This document shows, piece after piece, positions 36,837-47,700 of a stretch of 64,000 bases of DNA (position 1 is its first letter; each line of letters opens with the position of its first letter). Below the pieces are notes generated by a model. It saw nothing but the letters and a program-made list of their open reading frames with translations, had not been told where the DNA came from and made no database searches. Position numbers and translations under genes: made by a program. The DNA comes from Pseudoprevotella muciniphila. GTDB taxonomy: Bacteria; Bacteroidota; Bacteroidia; Bacteroidales; Bacteroidaceae. Where the stretch lies: contig NZ_CP033459.1 of assembly GCF_003265305.2 (NCBI RefSeq), positions 1,054,001-1,118,000 of the forward strand, given 5' to 3'.

Positions 36837-36855
36837 CCGTAAAAAACTCTGAAGA

Positions 36856-37899
36856 TCAGCAACCCTCGCGATAGAAGTCAAGCATTTCTTCTATTTCTTC
36901 GCGTCGGGCATGGCTGTCAAGACACAGGTCGCCCACTTCGGAAAGTAGAGTAAAATTGATGACGCCTGCCACGTTTTTCTTGTCGTGCGTCATGTAGTTG
37001 TAGATATCCTCGTAGTCGTCGCAGGTGATGGGGAAAGTGCCGTAGTTTTCCTTGATGAAATTCACCGTCTGACGCATCTTGTCCACAGGAAAACCGGTCT
37101 TTCTGGCACTGAGGTAGAGTTCACAGGCTAGTCCCCAAGCCACTGCATAGCCGTGCAACACGGGTGTTTGCCTTGCAAGGGCGAGACTCTCGAAAGCATG
37201 CCCGGTGGTATGTCCAAGATTGAGTGCCTTGCGCAGACCTTTTTCGTGCGGGTCCTGTGCGACGATGTCTTCCTTTACGGCGATGCTGTCAGCCACCATG
37301 CACTGCAACTTTTCATAATCGGGATTTTGGAGGTCGAACGTCAGATGCTCTGCCCACATTCTCTCGTCTTTCAAAAGGGCATGTTTGAGCATCTCGGCAT
37401 AACCCGAACAGAGGTTTTCAGCATCGAGAGTGCGCAAAAACTGTGTATCGACAAGCACTGCCTCACTCTCGCGGAAAGCACCTATCTCATTTTTCAGACC
37501 ATTGAAGTTGATGCCCGTCTTGCCACCCACGGCAGCATCGACCATCGACAGGAGTGTGGTGGGGATATTGATAAACTTAATACCGCGTTTGAACGATGCG
37601 GCTGCAAATCCGCCGAGATCGGTTACCATGCCGCCACCAAGATTGATGAGCAGGCTATGGCGTGTGCCACCTGCCTCGCCCATCGCGGTCCACACCTTTA
37701 CAAGCGTTTCTACATTCTTGTACGTATCGGTAGCACCGATGACGATAGATACGGCTTCACTCAATGGCTCGCAACTATCAATCAAAGGGCGGCAGACCAC
37801 CTCTGTCGTTTCGTCTGTCAAAAGGAACAGGCGGTCGTAATCCAGCGAACTAAGCAATGTGCTCAATTCGCTGCAAATATCTTTACAATAAATTACCAT
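36856..37899 (-). CDS. aroB: 3-dehydroquinate synthase
   Basis: 347 residues, the usual length. It converts DAHP to 3-dehydroquinate in the shikimate pathway, using NAD and a divalent metal. Family signatures: INLGGGMVTDLGGFAAASFKRGIKFINIPTTLLSMVDAAVGGKTGIN, AEMLKHALLKDE, and LNLGHTTGHAFE, which together provide the NAD- and zinc-binding residues (including the Glu and His of the last two). It is co-directional with a thioesterase gene 15 bp upstream and the flavinylated protein downstream. No other shikimate genes are adjacent; pheA at the right end of the window is in the same overall pathway. Confidence 0.97.
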   Translation of the reverse strand: MVIYCKDICSELSTLLSSLDYDRLFLLTDETTEVVCRPLIDSCEPLSEAVSIVIGATDTYKNVETLVKVWTAMGEAGGTRHSLLINLGGGMVTDLGGFAAASFKRGIKFINIPTTLLSMVDAAVGGKTGINFNGLKNEIGAFRESEAVLVDTQFLRTLDAENLCSGYAEMLKHALLKDERMWAEHLTFDLQNPDYEKLQCMVADSIAVKEDIVAQDPHEKGLRKALNLGHTTGHAFESLALARQTPVLHGYAVAWGLACELYLSARKTGFPVDKMRQTVNFIKENYGTFPITCDDYEDIYNYMTHDKKNVAGVINFTLLSEVGDLCLDSHARREEIEEMLDFYREGC

Positions 37900-37914
37900 C
37901 TCGAAAATATTAAC

Positions 37915-38355
37915 TTAGTCTTCCCTGCCCCTTTCATACGCCTCTATCTGAAAGCGATAGTTCTCGGGGATTTCCACAGATTTCTGCTCCTTGAGCGAGA
38001 AACAAACCATCGTCGTGGCACACTGGCTGCAAACTGTGCCGTCACGCTTAACGGCGCGCTGCTGAATAACAAAACTCTTCTCGCCAAGATGGGAAATGCG
38101 TGTTTCCACACCCACTTCGTCTTCATAGAACACGGGGTGAATGAAGTCGGCGTTGATATTGACGATGACGGGCGCAATGTTGCTCGTGAAGACTTCCCTG
38201 CCGAACACCTCAAGCATGTAAGCCTGCTTGCCGATGTCGTAATAAGCGAAATAGGCATTGTTGTTCACATGACCGAAACGGTCCACATCGCCAAAACGGA
38301 TTTGTACGGGCGAATAATGACGATAATACCCTTGATCGAATGCTTTTGGTTCCAT
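37915..38355 (-). CDS. Acyl-CoA thioesterase, hotdog fold
   Basis: 146 residues. The hotdog signature is clear: VQIRFGDVDRFGHVNNNAYFAYYDIGKQAYM, with D-x-x-G-H-V-N-N as in 4-hydroxybenzoyl-CoA thioesterase/YbgC-type enzymes, then IVNINADFIHPVFYEDEVGVETRISHLGEKSFVIQQ. It should hydrolyse short acyl- or aryl-CoA (or acyl-ACP) thioesters in the cytoplasm. It sits 15 bp before aroB and 11 bp after the small gene upstream, so it is in the same operon. The true substrate is not visible. Confidence 0.92.
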   Translation of the reverse strand: MEPKAFDQGYYRHYSPVQIRFGDVDRFGHVNNNAYFAYYDIGKQAYMLEVFGREVFTSNIAPVIVNINADFIHPVFYEDEVGVETRISHLGEKSFVIQQRAVKRDGTVCSQCATTMVCFSLKEQKSVEIPENYRFQIEAYERGRED

Positions 38356-38366
38356 AATATACTTCT

Positions 38367-38642
38367 TTATTCTTGGAAATAGTTGCGCGCCAGGCTTTCA
38401 ATCCTGCCCCTGTCGGGCACGATGTCCATCGTAGCCTCGTCTATGCGGCAAAGGCTGCGAATGGCGTAGATGTCGTGCTCCTCATCGGTGCCGAGTTTGC
38501 CCACATTCCGGAACAAGGCGTTCCGAGCATCGACTACCTGCACCGAATCGGAGTTGTAGTCGGCAGGCTCGCTGCCGGACACCAGTTCGCAACGGACAAA
38601 CTGCTCCAACGCATCAACAAAATCCTTAACATATTCTTTCAC
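38367..38642 (-). CDS. Small conserved-type protein of unknown function, first gene of the aroB operon
   Basis: A frame reads up to GTG 38699/ATG 38696, but a good promoter lies at 38648-38679 inside that extension, so translation more likely begins at GTG 38642 (VKEYVKDFVDALEQFVRCE), giving about 91 residues. The product is acidic and helical at the N-terminus, followed by SVQVVDARNALFRNVGKLGTDEEHDIYAIRSLCRIDE. No signal peptide or known motif. The start call is uncertain and would make the message leaderless or nearly so. Confidence 0.6.
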   Translation of the reverse strand: MKEYVKDFVDALEQFVRCELVSGSEPADYNSDSVQVVDARNALFRNVGKLGTDEEHDIYAIRSLCRIDEATMDIVPDRGRIESLARNYFQE

Positions 38643-38647
38643 ATTTG

Positions 38648-38679
38648 CAAAAATACAAAAAACAACATTTAATCCCAAA
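38648..38679 (-). promoter_or_regulatory. Promoter of the aroB operon
   Basis: On the minus strand TTTG (38676-38679) and TATTTTTG (38648-38655) are separated by 20 bp, an almost exact Bacteroidetes -33/-7 promoter. It lies just downstream of the terminator of the giant surface-protein gene, so the two operons are insulated. Confidence 0.7.
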
Positions 38680-38704
38680 TCTGTTATCACTCCCATCACA
38701 AGAT

Positions 38705-38737
38705 AAAAAAAGAAGGGAACTTTTTGACGCTCCCTTC
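38705..38737 (-). terminator. Intrinsic terminator of the surface-protein operon
   Basis: Minus strand: stem GAAGGGA / TCCCTTC (7 bp) with a 12-nt loop, followed directly by seven T. It starts 14 bp after the stop of the giant gene. Confidence 0.85.
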
Positions 38738-38751
38738 ACTATGATGAAAAA

Positions 38752-41700
38752 TTATTTCTCTTTGACAATTACCTTGTTGCCGCGATGGATATAGACACCG
38801 GTATGCGTGGGCTTGCCCCTTAACTGAATGCCTTGCAGTGTCCACCAGTCATCATCGTCGTCGGTGTCTGTGACTGTCGCATCGTTTATTCCGCTAAGCA
38901 GGTCCGACAGATTGATGACATAAGGCTCCCACGAGGTACCGATGTTGTCGTCGCTGACAAACGTCTGCAGTTCGTCGATAACGACTACCTTGCCATCCAG
39001 GCAGGAACGCAGCACCATAGGCTGTCCGGAGCCTTCACCAGCAATAACGAGGTAATAAAGGCCATTGCTGCTGCAGCGTGCCGCGCCACGACACTCATCG
39101 CCTACGAATGCTGCCACCTCTGCGGTATCAATGACAGAAGCCGCATCGCGAAGCTGAATAACCATCGTCATGTTGTTAGGATAGAGGTGTTTGTCAACCG
39201 GAGTAAAGACACTCAGTTCATTACCGAGAATGCGTCGGGGTGCTGCGTTGCGGGACAATCCGGACGCAACGAAGGGATAGACAAACGATTTTTCCTCATC
39301 CGACGTGCTGTAATACATATAGCCGTGTCCACTCTCCATCGCTTGCAAACTGCCTTCCCAACTGCCGTTTCCATAGATAGACACACCCGTCTGCGATTTC
39401 ACGATGTCGCCCTTTTGCGGATTGGCACCAGCCAAAGCCTCGCCAACAGCCATTGTAACCAGCGGAGTGTACCCTATCCAGTTCCAGCCCTTGTGAAGCG
39501 AAACGGGCATTTCTCTCAGTGGCAACTGACGGCCCGACACGGAGAACTGGGTATTCAATTCCGAAGTCGTTGTGGGAAGTCTGTCCACCTTCAACTTATA
39601 CATGGTGTTGACGGCAGGCACGAGCGTACCATTCCATTCGGCACCATTGTAGTCGCTAAACACATCACGCGTCTTAATGAGCAGCATCCAGTTGGCATAG
39701 TCGCTGAAAACATGGTCGAGGTAGGGAGATTGAGGCTCCACACCGAATGCAATCCAATTCCAATTCTCATGAATGGGAATGAGTTGTTCCACATGGTCAG
39801 TCTTAGTCCAGATGGCTGGCTGGTCGAAGTTGCCCATCATCTGGTCCTGCTTGAAGGTAACAGCCACAGCAGAACCGGCAACTACAAGTTGAGCATCGGT
39901 ATATGCCACACCTTTCGAAGCGTCCCAAATGCGGAAGGTAACAGCCTTGTCTTTGTCCTTCGTCTTGGTATCGTTGCCATAGACGTTCAGGGTAACGTAT
40001 GCCGCACCGCGCACTTTGGCAGGTGATGCGACACCGCGGCACTCATTGCCGATGAATGCTGCCACCATGCTCTCTTCGTTCTCCATCAGGATACCGTTGA
40101 CATACACCTGTCCGATGATGGTCATGCCATGATCGTACTTCGTTGGATCCACCTTCCAGTCTGGTTTCTCACCACTCACCTTCATCACGATGCGCAAGGG
40201 TTCAAGAATCTCGTTGTTGCCCTGCAACCCAATGGTAACGTCGTAATTGCCAACGGCCACAAGAGGATTTACCTGAAAGCGCAGTGTCTTGGTCTTCAGA
40301 GCCTGCAAGTCATCACTGCGACTGCTGCCAACAAGCGTGAGCCACTGCGGCATATTATATAAGGTATAGAACTCTGTCTGTCCGCTCTTGTTCTCAATGT
40401 CCACATCGAAGATGTAATCATCGCCGTACTTCTTGACGACATTCACCGAGTCCTTGGCCCACTTCAAAGTGTTCCGCTGCACATACGCTGTCCACTTGAT
40501 GGGCTCTGAAGTGTTGCCGTGCCTGTCGCGGATGTCGGCCAAAGTGATGTTGAGGGTGGTGCCCTCAATGTCCCGTGCCGACACTGTTGAGCCGGTCAGA
40601 CCAATGACAACCTTGCGTTCAGATGCCACTGGCGTGGCTATAAGGCGCGTCTCATCGGGAGCATTTTTCAAGGGGAAGCTGGAACCAGAGAGGGCGGAGA
40701 TGTCTATACCGCCAAGACGCTCTCCGAGATTGCCCGGAGCCATGTTTTCAAGCGTTTTCACCTTTGTGGCAGTACCATTTTCAGTGCCGGCCTTCTCAAA
40801 GGGATAGTAGGCAACGAGACCGCGTGAATAGACTTCAGCCGTGTCGAGCGCATTATACATGTTGTTAAGCAAGCGATCTTCTGAAAGGGTGGCTTTCCAA
40901 ATGCGCAATTCGTCGATAAAACCGTTGAAGCCCTCGCCAATCTTCATCACAGCGCCCTCCATCATCGGCATGTCCGCCTCTGCAAGAACTGCAGTGCGCT
41001 GTCCGTTGAAGTAGAACGAAGCCGCCTGACCTCTGACCACATTAAGAGCCATTTGGCGTGGACGGCCAATTTTGGGGAAGTCGGCAGCGGAAGCCACAAC
41101 TGCACTCTTCTCACCATAGTCTAACCACAGATTGCTCTTGCTGTCGTAGTAAAGGCGAAGGCGGTTATGAATCGTGCTGCCTGTCTCGAAGAGTGTGCTT
41201 TCTCCCTCACTTGCTTCATTGACGATACTCCACAACTCTATTGCATAACTGTCTCCCCGACTTGTGTTGATGCGCGAGATATCTGCCTCAGCAGTTTCAT
41301 CGGATGCGATGTGAAGCATATAGTTGGTATTCTCAATGGACCAGGTGTCTCCGAGTATAATGTCGTGTGTTTGGCGCATATCGTTGGCGATGTCGCCGTG
41401 CCCCTCATTCATGGGCCAATAATTAACCAGTCCATAGACATAATTATCTTTCGACTGATACTTCTTTGCCTCCGCCTCATTCACATCACGATAAATACTG
41501 AAGAGGCTGAGGTCGTGAATCTTTGCACCGATAGGTCCAAGGTAGAGACAATTGTCACTGGTATAGCGGATGGCTTCGGTGTTGACCTGCGGAACAGGTT
41601 CATTCTCGAAGAGATTGACATTGTTCGTGTCCCATTGCGCCAGCATGTCGAGCGTATGGTCGGCGGAGTTGTAACTCAGCACACAGTAGGTCCACACATT

Positions 41701-44700
41701 GGCAGGCACAGTGGCATTGCTTACCAGTTCTGCTCCTGCGATGTAAACATGTGCATGACCTTCGCTGTCGAAGTTTAATGAGAACAAATTGGTGCCCTTT
41801 CCGAGTTGCAAGATGGTTCCTGCCGTCTCACGGTTAAGCCAGAAGTCGGTGGAGAAATCACCACTGAGGAATATGGGATTCTCCGTATGTGCGCCACCGC
41901 CGCGACGGCTCAGGTGCATGGACACCTCATGGTTGACAGGCTGATGGTTCAACTTGGACGTTACGATAACATTCTTGTCGCCCACATAGCCAGGCACGAT
42001 GTCTTCGTTGAATTCCACAGAAAGTTCGTCGCCGTAGCCCAAAATACCATTCGCAGGTGAGGGAACATACAGGTTGCGAGGTTTGGTCATGTCCTTCACT
42101 ACGGCAACAACATCACTATAAACCTGCACGAGTTCATTGCCATACGGCGTGGAGGTAAAGGCACGAAATTCATAGTTACCCTCCGGGAAACTGATATCGT
42201 CTTTCATATCTACCGTCAAGTGCAGGTCGCCGGTGGCGGGCAGTGAGTTGAAATTGAGATTCACCGAATCAGCCTTGTCGGTTACCCATGTATGTAGGGT
42301 CGTCCACTGTGTGTTGCCGGCAAAGCGATACTGCACACCCACGTTCTTCAGGTTCTTGAACTGACGGTCGATGTCAGTCAGTTTCAGGTTGAGTTTGCCA
42401 TCCTTGCTGTCGCTGTTCAGCACTGGTTCGGTGATGTTGAGCGAAACGGCGGATGACGATGGTTTGAAGTGTACGCTCAACTTCGCAATATCATGAATTT
42501 TGATAGGTTGGAAAGCGGAAGAGAACCAGATTGCAACATCTTCATAGTCGAGCACACTTTGATTAGTCTGGCGCACAGTGATGACTTTCTTTACCGTTTC
42601 GCCGGCAGGTATATACACACCGCGACCATCGATGGGCACACCGTCCATCAACACCTCAAGACCTTCCTGATTGGAACGTTCGGCTATTGACAGTTTATAG
42701 GTGAAATCCTTGCCCTGATTGGTAAAAGAGTTATTTGTGAGATGCAGGGTGAACTGTCCGTAGGCACCGCTTGGAACATCGGTAAGGACGGCACTCTTAG
42801 CTGCCATGACGCCATCGGTGCTGATTTGTATGTCGGGCTGCTCCATCTGCTGAGTACCGTTGGAGAGTTGATACGGGTCTCCGTTCTCATTCAGATAATA
42901 TTTGGTGTACTCTGGCCCTTCGTACGGGTTGTAACTCTGACCGCCGATGACGCTGAAGATGTCGCTCCACGTGCCCGAAGGCGACTTGTATATGCTGACA
43001 CTGAAATCGGTGTCGCGGTTGCCGTCGTCGAAGACGTAGTCGAATTCTGCCCAGTCCTTAAAGTTCTCGTTGGGATCACTTTCCGTGGTTGCCATCGTCC
43101 AGCCGTTCTCTGTGTCGCCGGTAATCTTGAGGTTGAACAAGGCACCTCCAACATTCTGCTCGCTCGTTGTACCAAGTTTGACGATACCGCCCAGGTTGTG
43201 CGAGTAGTTATGCTTTTTTTGGTAGGTGTGGTCGCTGTAGCTGGTGTAAGTAAAGCCTGTGCTTCCGTCAAAGGATATATTACGCTGGAAATAGCCCGTT
43301 CCCTGAATGGCTTTTACCTTGTCTTCCTCGTTGTCGGCAATGCGCTTGCGCCAACTTTTTATCTGGTCAGTGCACCACATCACACTGTCGGGAATGAAAG
43401 AGCCGTCCCAACCGTTTGGTGCAATCTGCAGATAGGTATTTTCTTCGCACAGATTCTTGTCATCGGGCTTCAGCCAGGTAACATAGACACATTTGTCGCT
43501 TGTGTTCACATAATTGCGAGCCTCTTCCTCGCTGTTGAGGAACGTCAACAGCCCGCGGCGCGTTTCTTCCCACTTGGGTATCATGACATTCTCCAACTCG
43601 TAGGTGGAATACATGAATGTCGTCCTGATAGTGTCGCCTAAAGAGCGTGATGTACGAAGGTCGAGTTCAAAAGGATACCCTTCTCCCTTTCGGAAGAAAC
43701 TCAGTTTGCGCGTGTCGCCGATGATGTAGTTGAGCGACGGACCAATAAACACATCGCCGTCAGAACCCACGTAGGCATCACCCGTACCAGTGGATATCTG
43801 TTCTGTTGTGGAAGTCGACCATGTCTGATCGGTCTGATTGTTGCGGTTCACTCTATAAACGGCTCCGAACGTCTTGTCAAAACTGGTCCTCGACTTCACT
43901 GAAACGGCAGATATGCCCAGACCGACTTCTGTCTCAATATATACGCCGGAACTCAGGTCTGCCGTAAATTTTTCGTTACCATAGAAACCCTGGGACTCAC
44001 TACGCACCTTTGTAGAGGTATGGCCCTTCTTCCAGATGGTTTTCGATTTGGATCCGGGTGGATCGCGCAGCACCATGGTTACCATGTCAGGACCGAGAGT
44101 AACAAAATTGCTTCCAGAGTCAAGATTGCCAAGCACTATGGCATTGAGGGGTTTCTTCCATGTGTATGTACGCCCGTTGCGACTGTAGTTGATGCCCAGA
44201 TGGCGGGTATAGGGCTTGGTGATGTTCGGCAGTCCGGCAGTCCACGTGAATTCGTTGTAGCCGTCCTTGTCGAGAGCGAGTTGGTCGGACTTCAGGTCAT
44301 AGACTGATCCGGGTTTTAATCCCAAGTCCTCAGAGGTGGTAACGGTGGCAAGCACTATCTGCGATTCGCTCATCTCATTGGAAATGGTAACAGCCTGTCC
44401 GCTCATGGGAATGGTGTCGGTTACAGCCTTTCCGGAATCGTAGTTGGTATAGGTCTCAAAGCCGCGGATGCCCATTTTCACCTCATTGCCACTGCGGTAG
44501 ATGGGATAACCGAAACGGTAACTGACAGCGCCGTCGTCCGCCTGTGCCCACAGGTCGTTGATGTCAACGGTGCCGAAGTCGTCGGTGAAATTCTTGATGG
44601 CATGAAGTCCGAAGACACCACGAGGGGCATCAGTGTCTTTGTCAACACTGTTCTGCCACACTTCTATCTGTGGCGGGGCGAAGTAGGTCTTCACCATCTT

Positions 44701-47700
44701 CGTGTTGTACTTATAGTAGTTCCACACAGAGTCGCCCTCTGCCGTCTGTTGACGCAGCGAGTCGGTCAGTTGTTGCCGGAGGGCCGTCAGGTCTATCTCG
44801 GGCAGGACAGTGAACTCCACGTCCGGATTTTTTTCTTTTTCTACAAGTTCTATGCTCTTGGTGACATATTTCAGCGGAGGCAGCATCGCAGAAAACTCGC
44901 CCGTCTCCGGGTCGGTATGAATGTAGATGTATCGCGAATCGCTGCCAATGCCTGTAAAGGCTGTGCTTCGGATGCTGGTCGTGTCGCTCTGCCAAGTGCG
45001 TTGCTCCATGGCGGGGTCGATATGATTTTTGTCGCTGACATTGAACGACAGTCCGTCGTTGTTCAACTTCAGTGTGATAACGGCTACACCGATGTTGTTG
45101 TTCGATGCGCGGAAGCCCACTGGCAATGTGTCATTCTTTTCGCCACCGCTCACACGACCCACAAAGTTCACCAGTGTGGAGTCCAGGAAGTCGTAAACGA
45201 TGGGTCCGGTGAAATTGTGCTTTCCGGAAAGGGGGAAGCGTCCGCCGTCAACCATCTTGTGGTCGCCCTGTTTTGCCTCAACGAAATGTTCTCCGATAGG
45301 CACGCTAATGCTGTAATACCCCCTCGAGTCGGTCTTTTGCATCTCACCGTCAATAATCAGCGCCTCTCCGTCAACATACAGCTGGATGCCCTCGGCTGGA
45401 ACATTTGTGCCGGCATAATAGACATAGCCTTCCATAGGAAATGACGACACGTCCTCGAAGTCGATGTTATTGGCGGTTAGACTCGTCGGGCTGACAAACA
45501 TCGAACGCGTGTTGGGATTGAACTCATGAATGCCATATTGCGGAGCAATCTCATAGTTTGTTCCGCCCTGCTGGAATGGTATGCCTCTGATGATATAGTT
45601 GCCGTTAATGTCGGTTACACCATAGAGTCCCAGATGCTGGGGCACAATATCCGAGGGGGTTACGTTCAATCCCACCTCGGGGTGATTCAGTTGGTATATG
45701 CCGTCCTGACGCGCCACGTCAAAGGCATAGTCCTTCACGCTCAGGCCCTCATCGAGCGGCCAGTAAAGAATGAGCCCGTTTTCAGTGCCTCCGAGTATGC
45801 GCGTATAGTTAGCCTCTATTTCTTCGCGGGAGAGGGCACGGTCCCACAGGCGTATGTCGTCCACATAGCCGGAGAAGGAACTGCCTGCTGCCTCACCAGA
45901 CATGCTCTTGATGCCACCCACGACAAGTGCCGGACTATTGTCGAAATCCCAGTTTGAAAGTTCTTTGTCATCCTGTGTATAAGACAACAGCGTATCGGTA
46001 CCCACATAGCAGGTCAATGTGCCTTGACTCCATACGGCGGTAACATGGGTGAAGTCCGTTGCGCTGAATGGGAGGCGCTTGCTGAAATGATGCGAATTTA
46101 CCATGCCGTTGCTTCTTATGACACGATTGAGGTAGAAGTTTGTGCTGTCGTCGCTACACACACCCAGTTCAAGTCCGTTGCCCAGCCGCAGGATGGTTTG
46201 GTTTTCGGCACCACCGGATTTAAAATTCTTTGGGCGTACCCAGAGCTGAATGGTGAATGCCCCTTTGCCGCAAAGCACCTTGTCAAACTTTTCCTTGTCG
46301 GGAGCCGCCCATTGCAAACCCTTGCCCGCACCTTCTATATAACGCGAGAGGAACTGCGGCTGGTCACTCTGCTGGTCGGCACTGGCCTTAACGAGATTCA
46401 CTTTCACACCGGCAACTGCAGTTCCTGTACCGAAGGAAATGTGGCCTGTGATGGTGCCGCGCGCCTGTGAGAAACCTGGGGTAATGACCTCATCGGTCCT
46501 CACAATCTGCTCGTCGCACTTTGCACCATACGCCTGTACGGAGTATTCATAGTACGAACCAGCCAACGGACGGTCGTCGGTATAACTGTATTCCGATGCC
46601 GTGCCATGTATTTCGTCTGTCAGCAAGGTCCATTCCGTTTCGCCTATGATGCGACGCAGGACACGGAAGTAGATGTCATTCGTCATGTCCGCCCGAGCCA
46701 CTTTCCATTTCACGACAACCGTTTTTTCCTCCGTGCCCGTCGTGGCTTTCACATCGCTGATGTAACTGCCCGCAGGCAGATTGCCGGTACACACATTGCT
46801 GTAAAAATCCCTGTCAGCGTATGACATCTTGATACGATAGTCTATCATGTCGCACACGGAACCATCAGCGTCGAAGAAAGCCTGCGTGTTGTTGAGATCC
46901 ACTGTAAGACTGTTATCCAGCACGCGCCAGGTGTTTTCTCCGGCAGGGCTGTACTCAATGATCCAGTTTTGTGCAGTGGGTTGCACGCAATACTCCCAGA
47001 CGAGGCGTACTTTTTGGTCGTAAGTGCGGTCTTGCCAGAGTTTGATAGGCATTTCAAGCATCGTGCTCACATTCCTCTCCATAAAGAGGCTATAACTTTG
47101 CGGATTTCGCGCACATCCAGGCAGTTCTGTCAATTTGTCATGATGCGAATTTTCTAACACAGAGGGCAGGAATATTACCCGGTAAACATACTGTTTGTCG
47201 TATCCAATATCGCTGTCTTGCATTTCCAGAACAGTGGCATCGCCGCTGAGCGAACCGACAACCGTATAATCAGAAGCCTCAGCGCCCTTCTCATAGCGAA
47301 TGACGTACCATTTGCCGTCTGTACGACATTCCACATCCACGATTTTCAAAGGGTTGTCAGCGTCATACACCTTGTCGCTGATTTGCCGTGTCCAACGTAT
47401 CATGTTGTTCTTCTTCCACTTGTCAAACTCCACAGTCATACCCGTGGGACTCGTATAGGGCTTCACAATAACATAGGTTGTGGGCTGCGGGTAAGATTCG
47501 ACACCAATACCAATTTCAGACCTCACTACTTCAACACTTCCGTGGTATCCCACACAGAGTGGCAGCGTGTAAGCACCATACGACAAATTCCAACTTCCAA
47601 AAGTCATATCAACGTTGCCATCCGGTCGCGTGGAGTAGTTGATGTTGTCTTGATATGAAGAGTAATTTGATGAAACAGACCCTTTTCCACCCCAACCGGC

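Noticed and set aside
37153-38382. 409-codon plus-strand ORF
   Set aside because: It lies opposite aroB and the thioesterase gene, both with clear family motifs; the ORF has no recognisable domain.
38833-40026. 397-codon plus-strand ORF
   Set aside because: Antisense to the C-terminal part of the giant surface protein; no motif or promoter.
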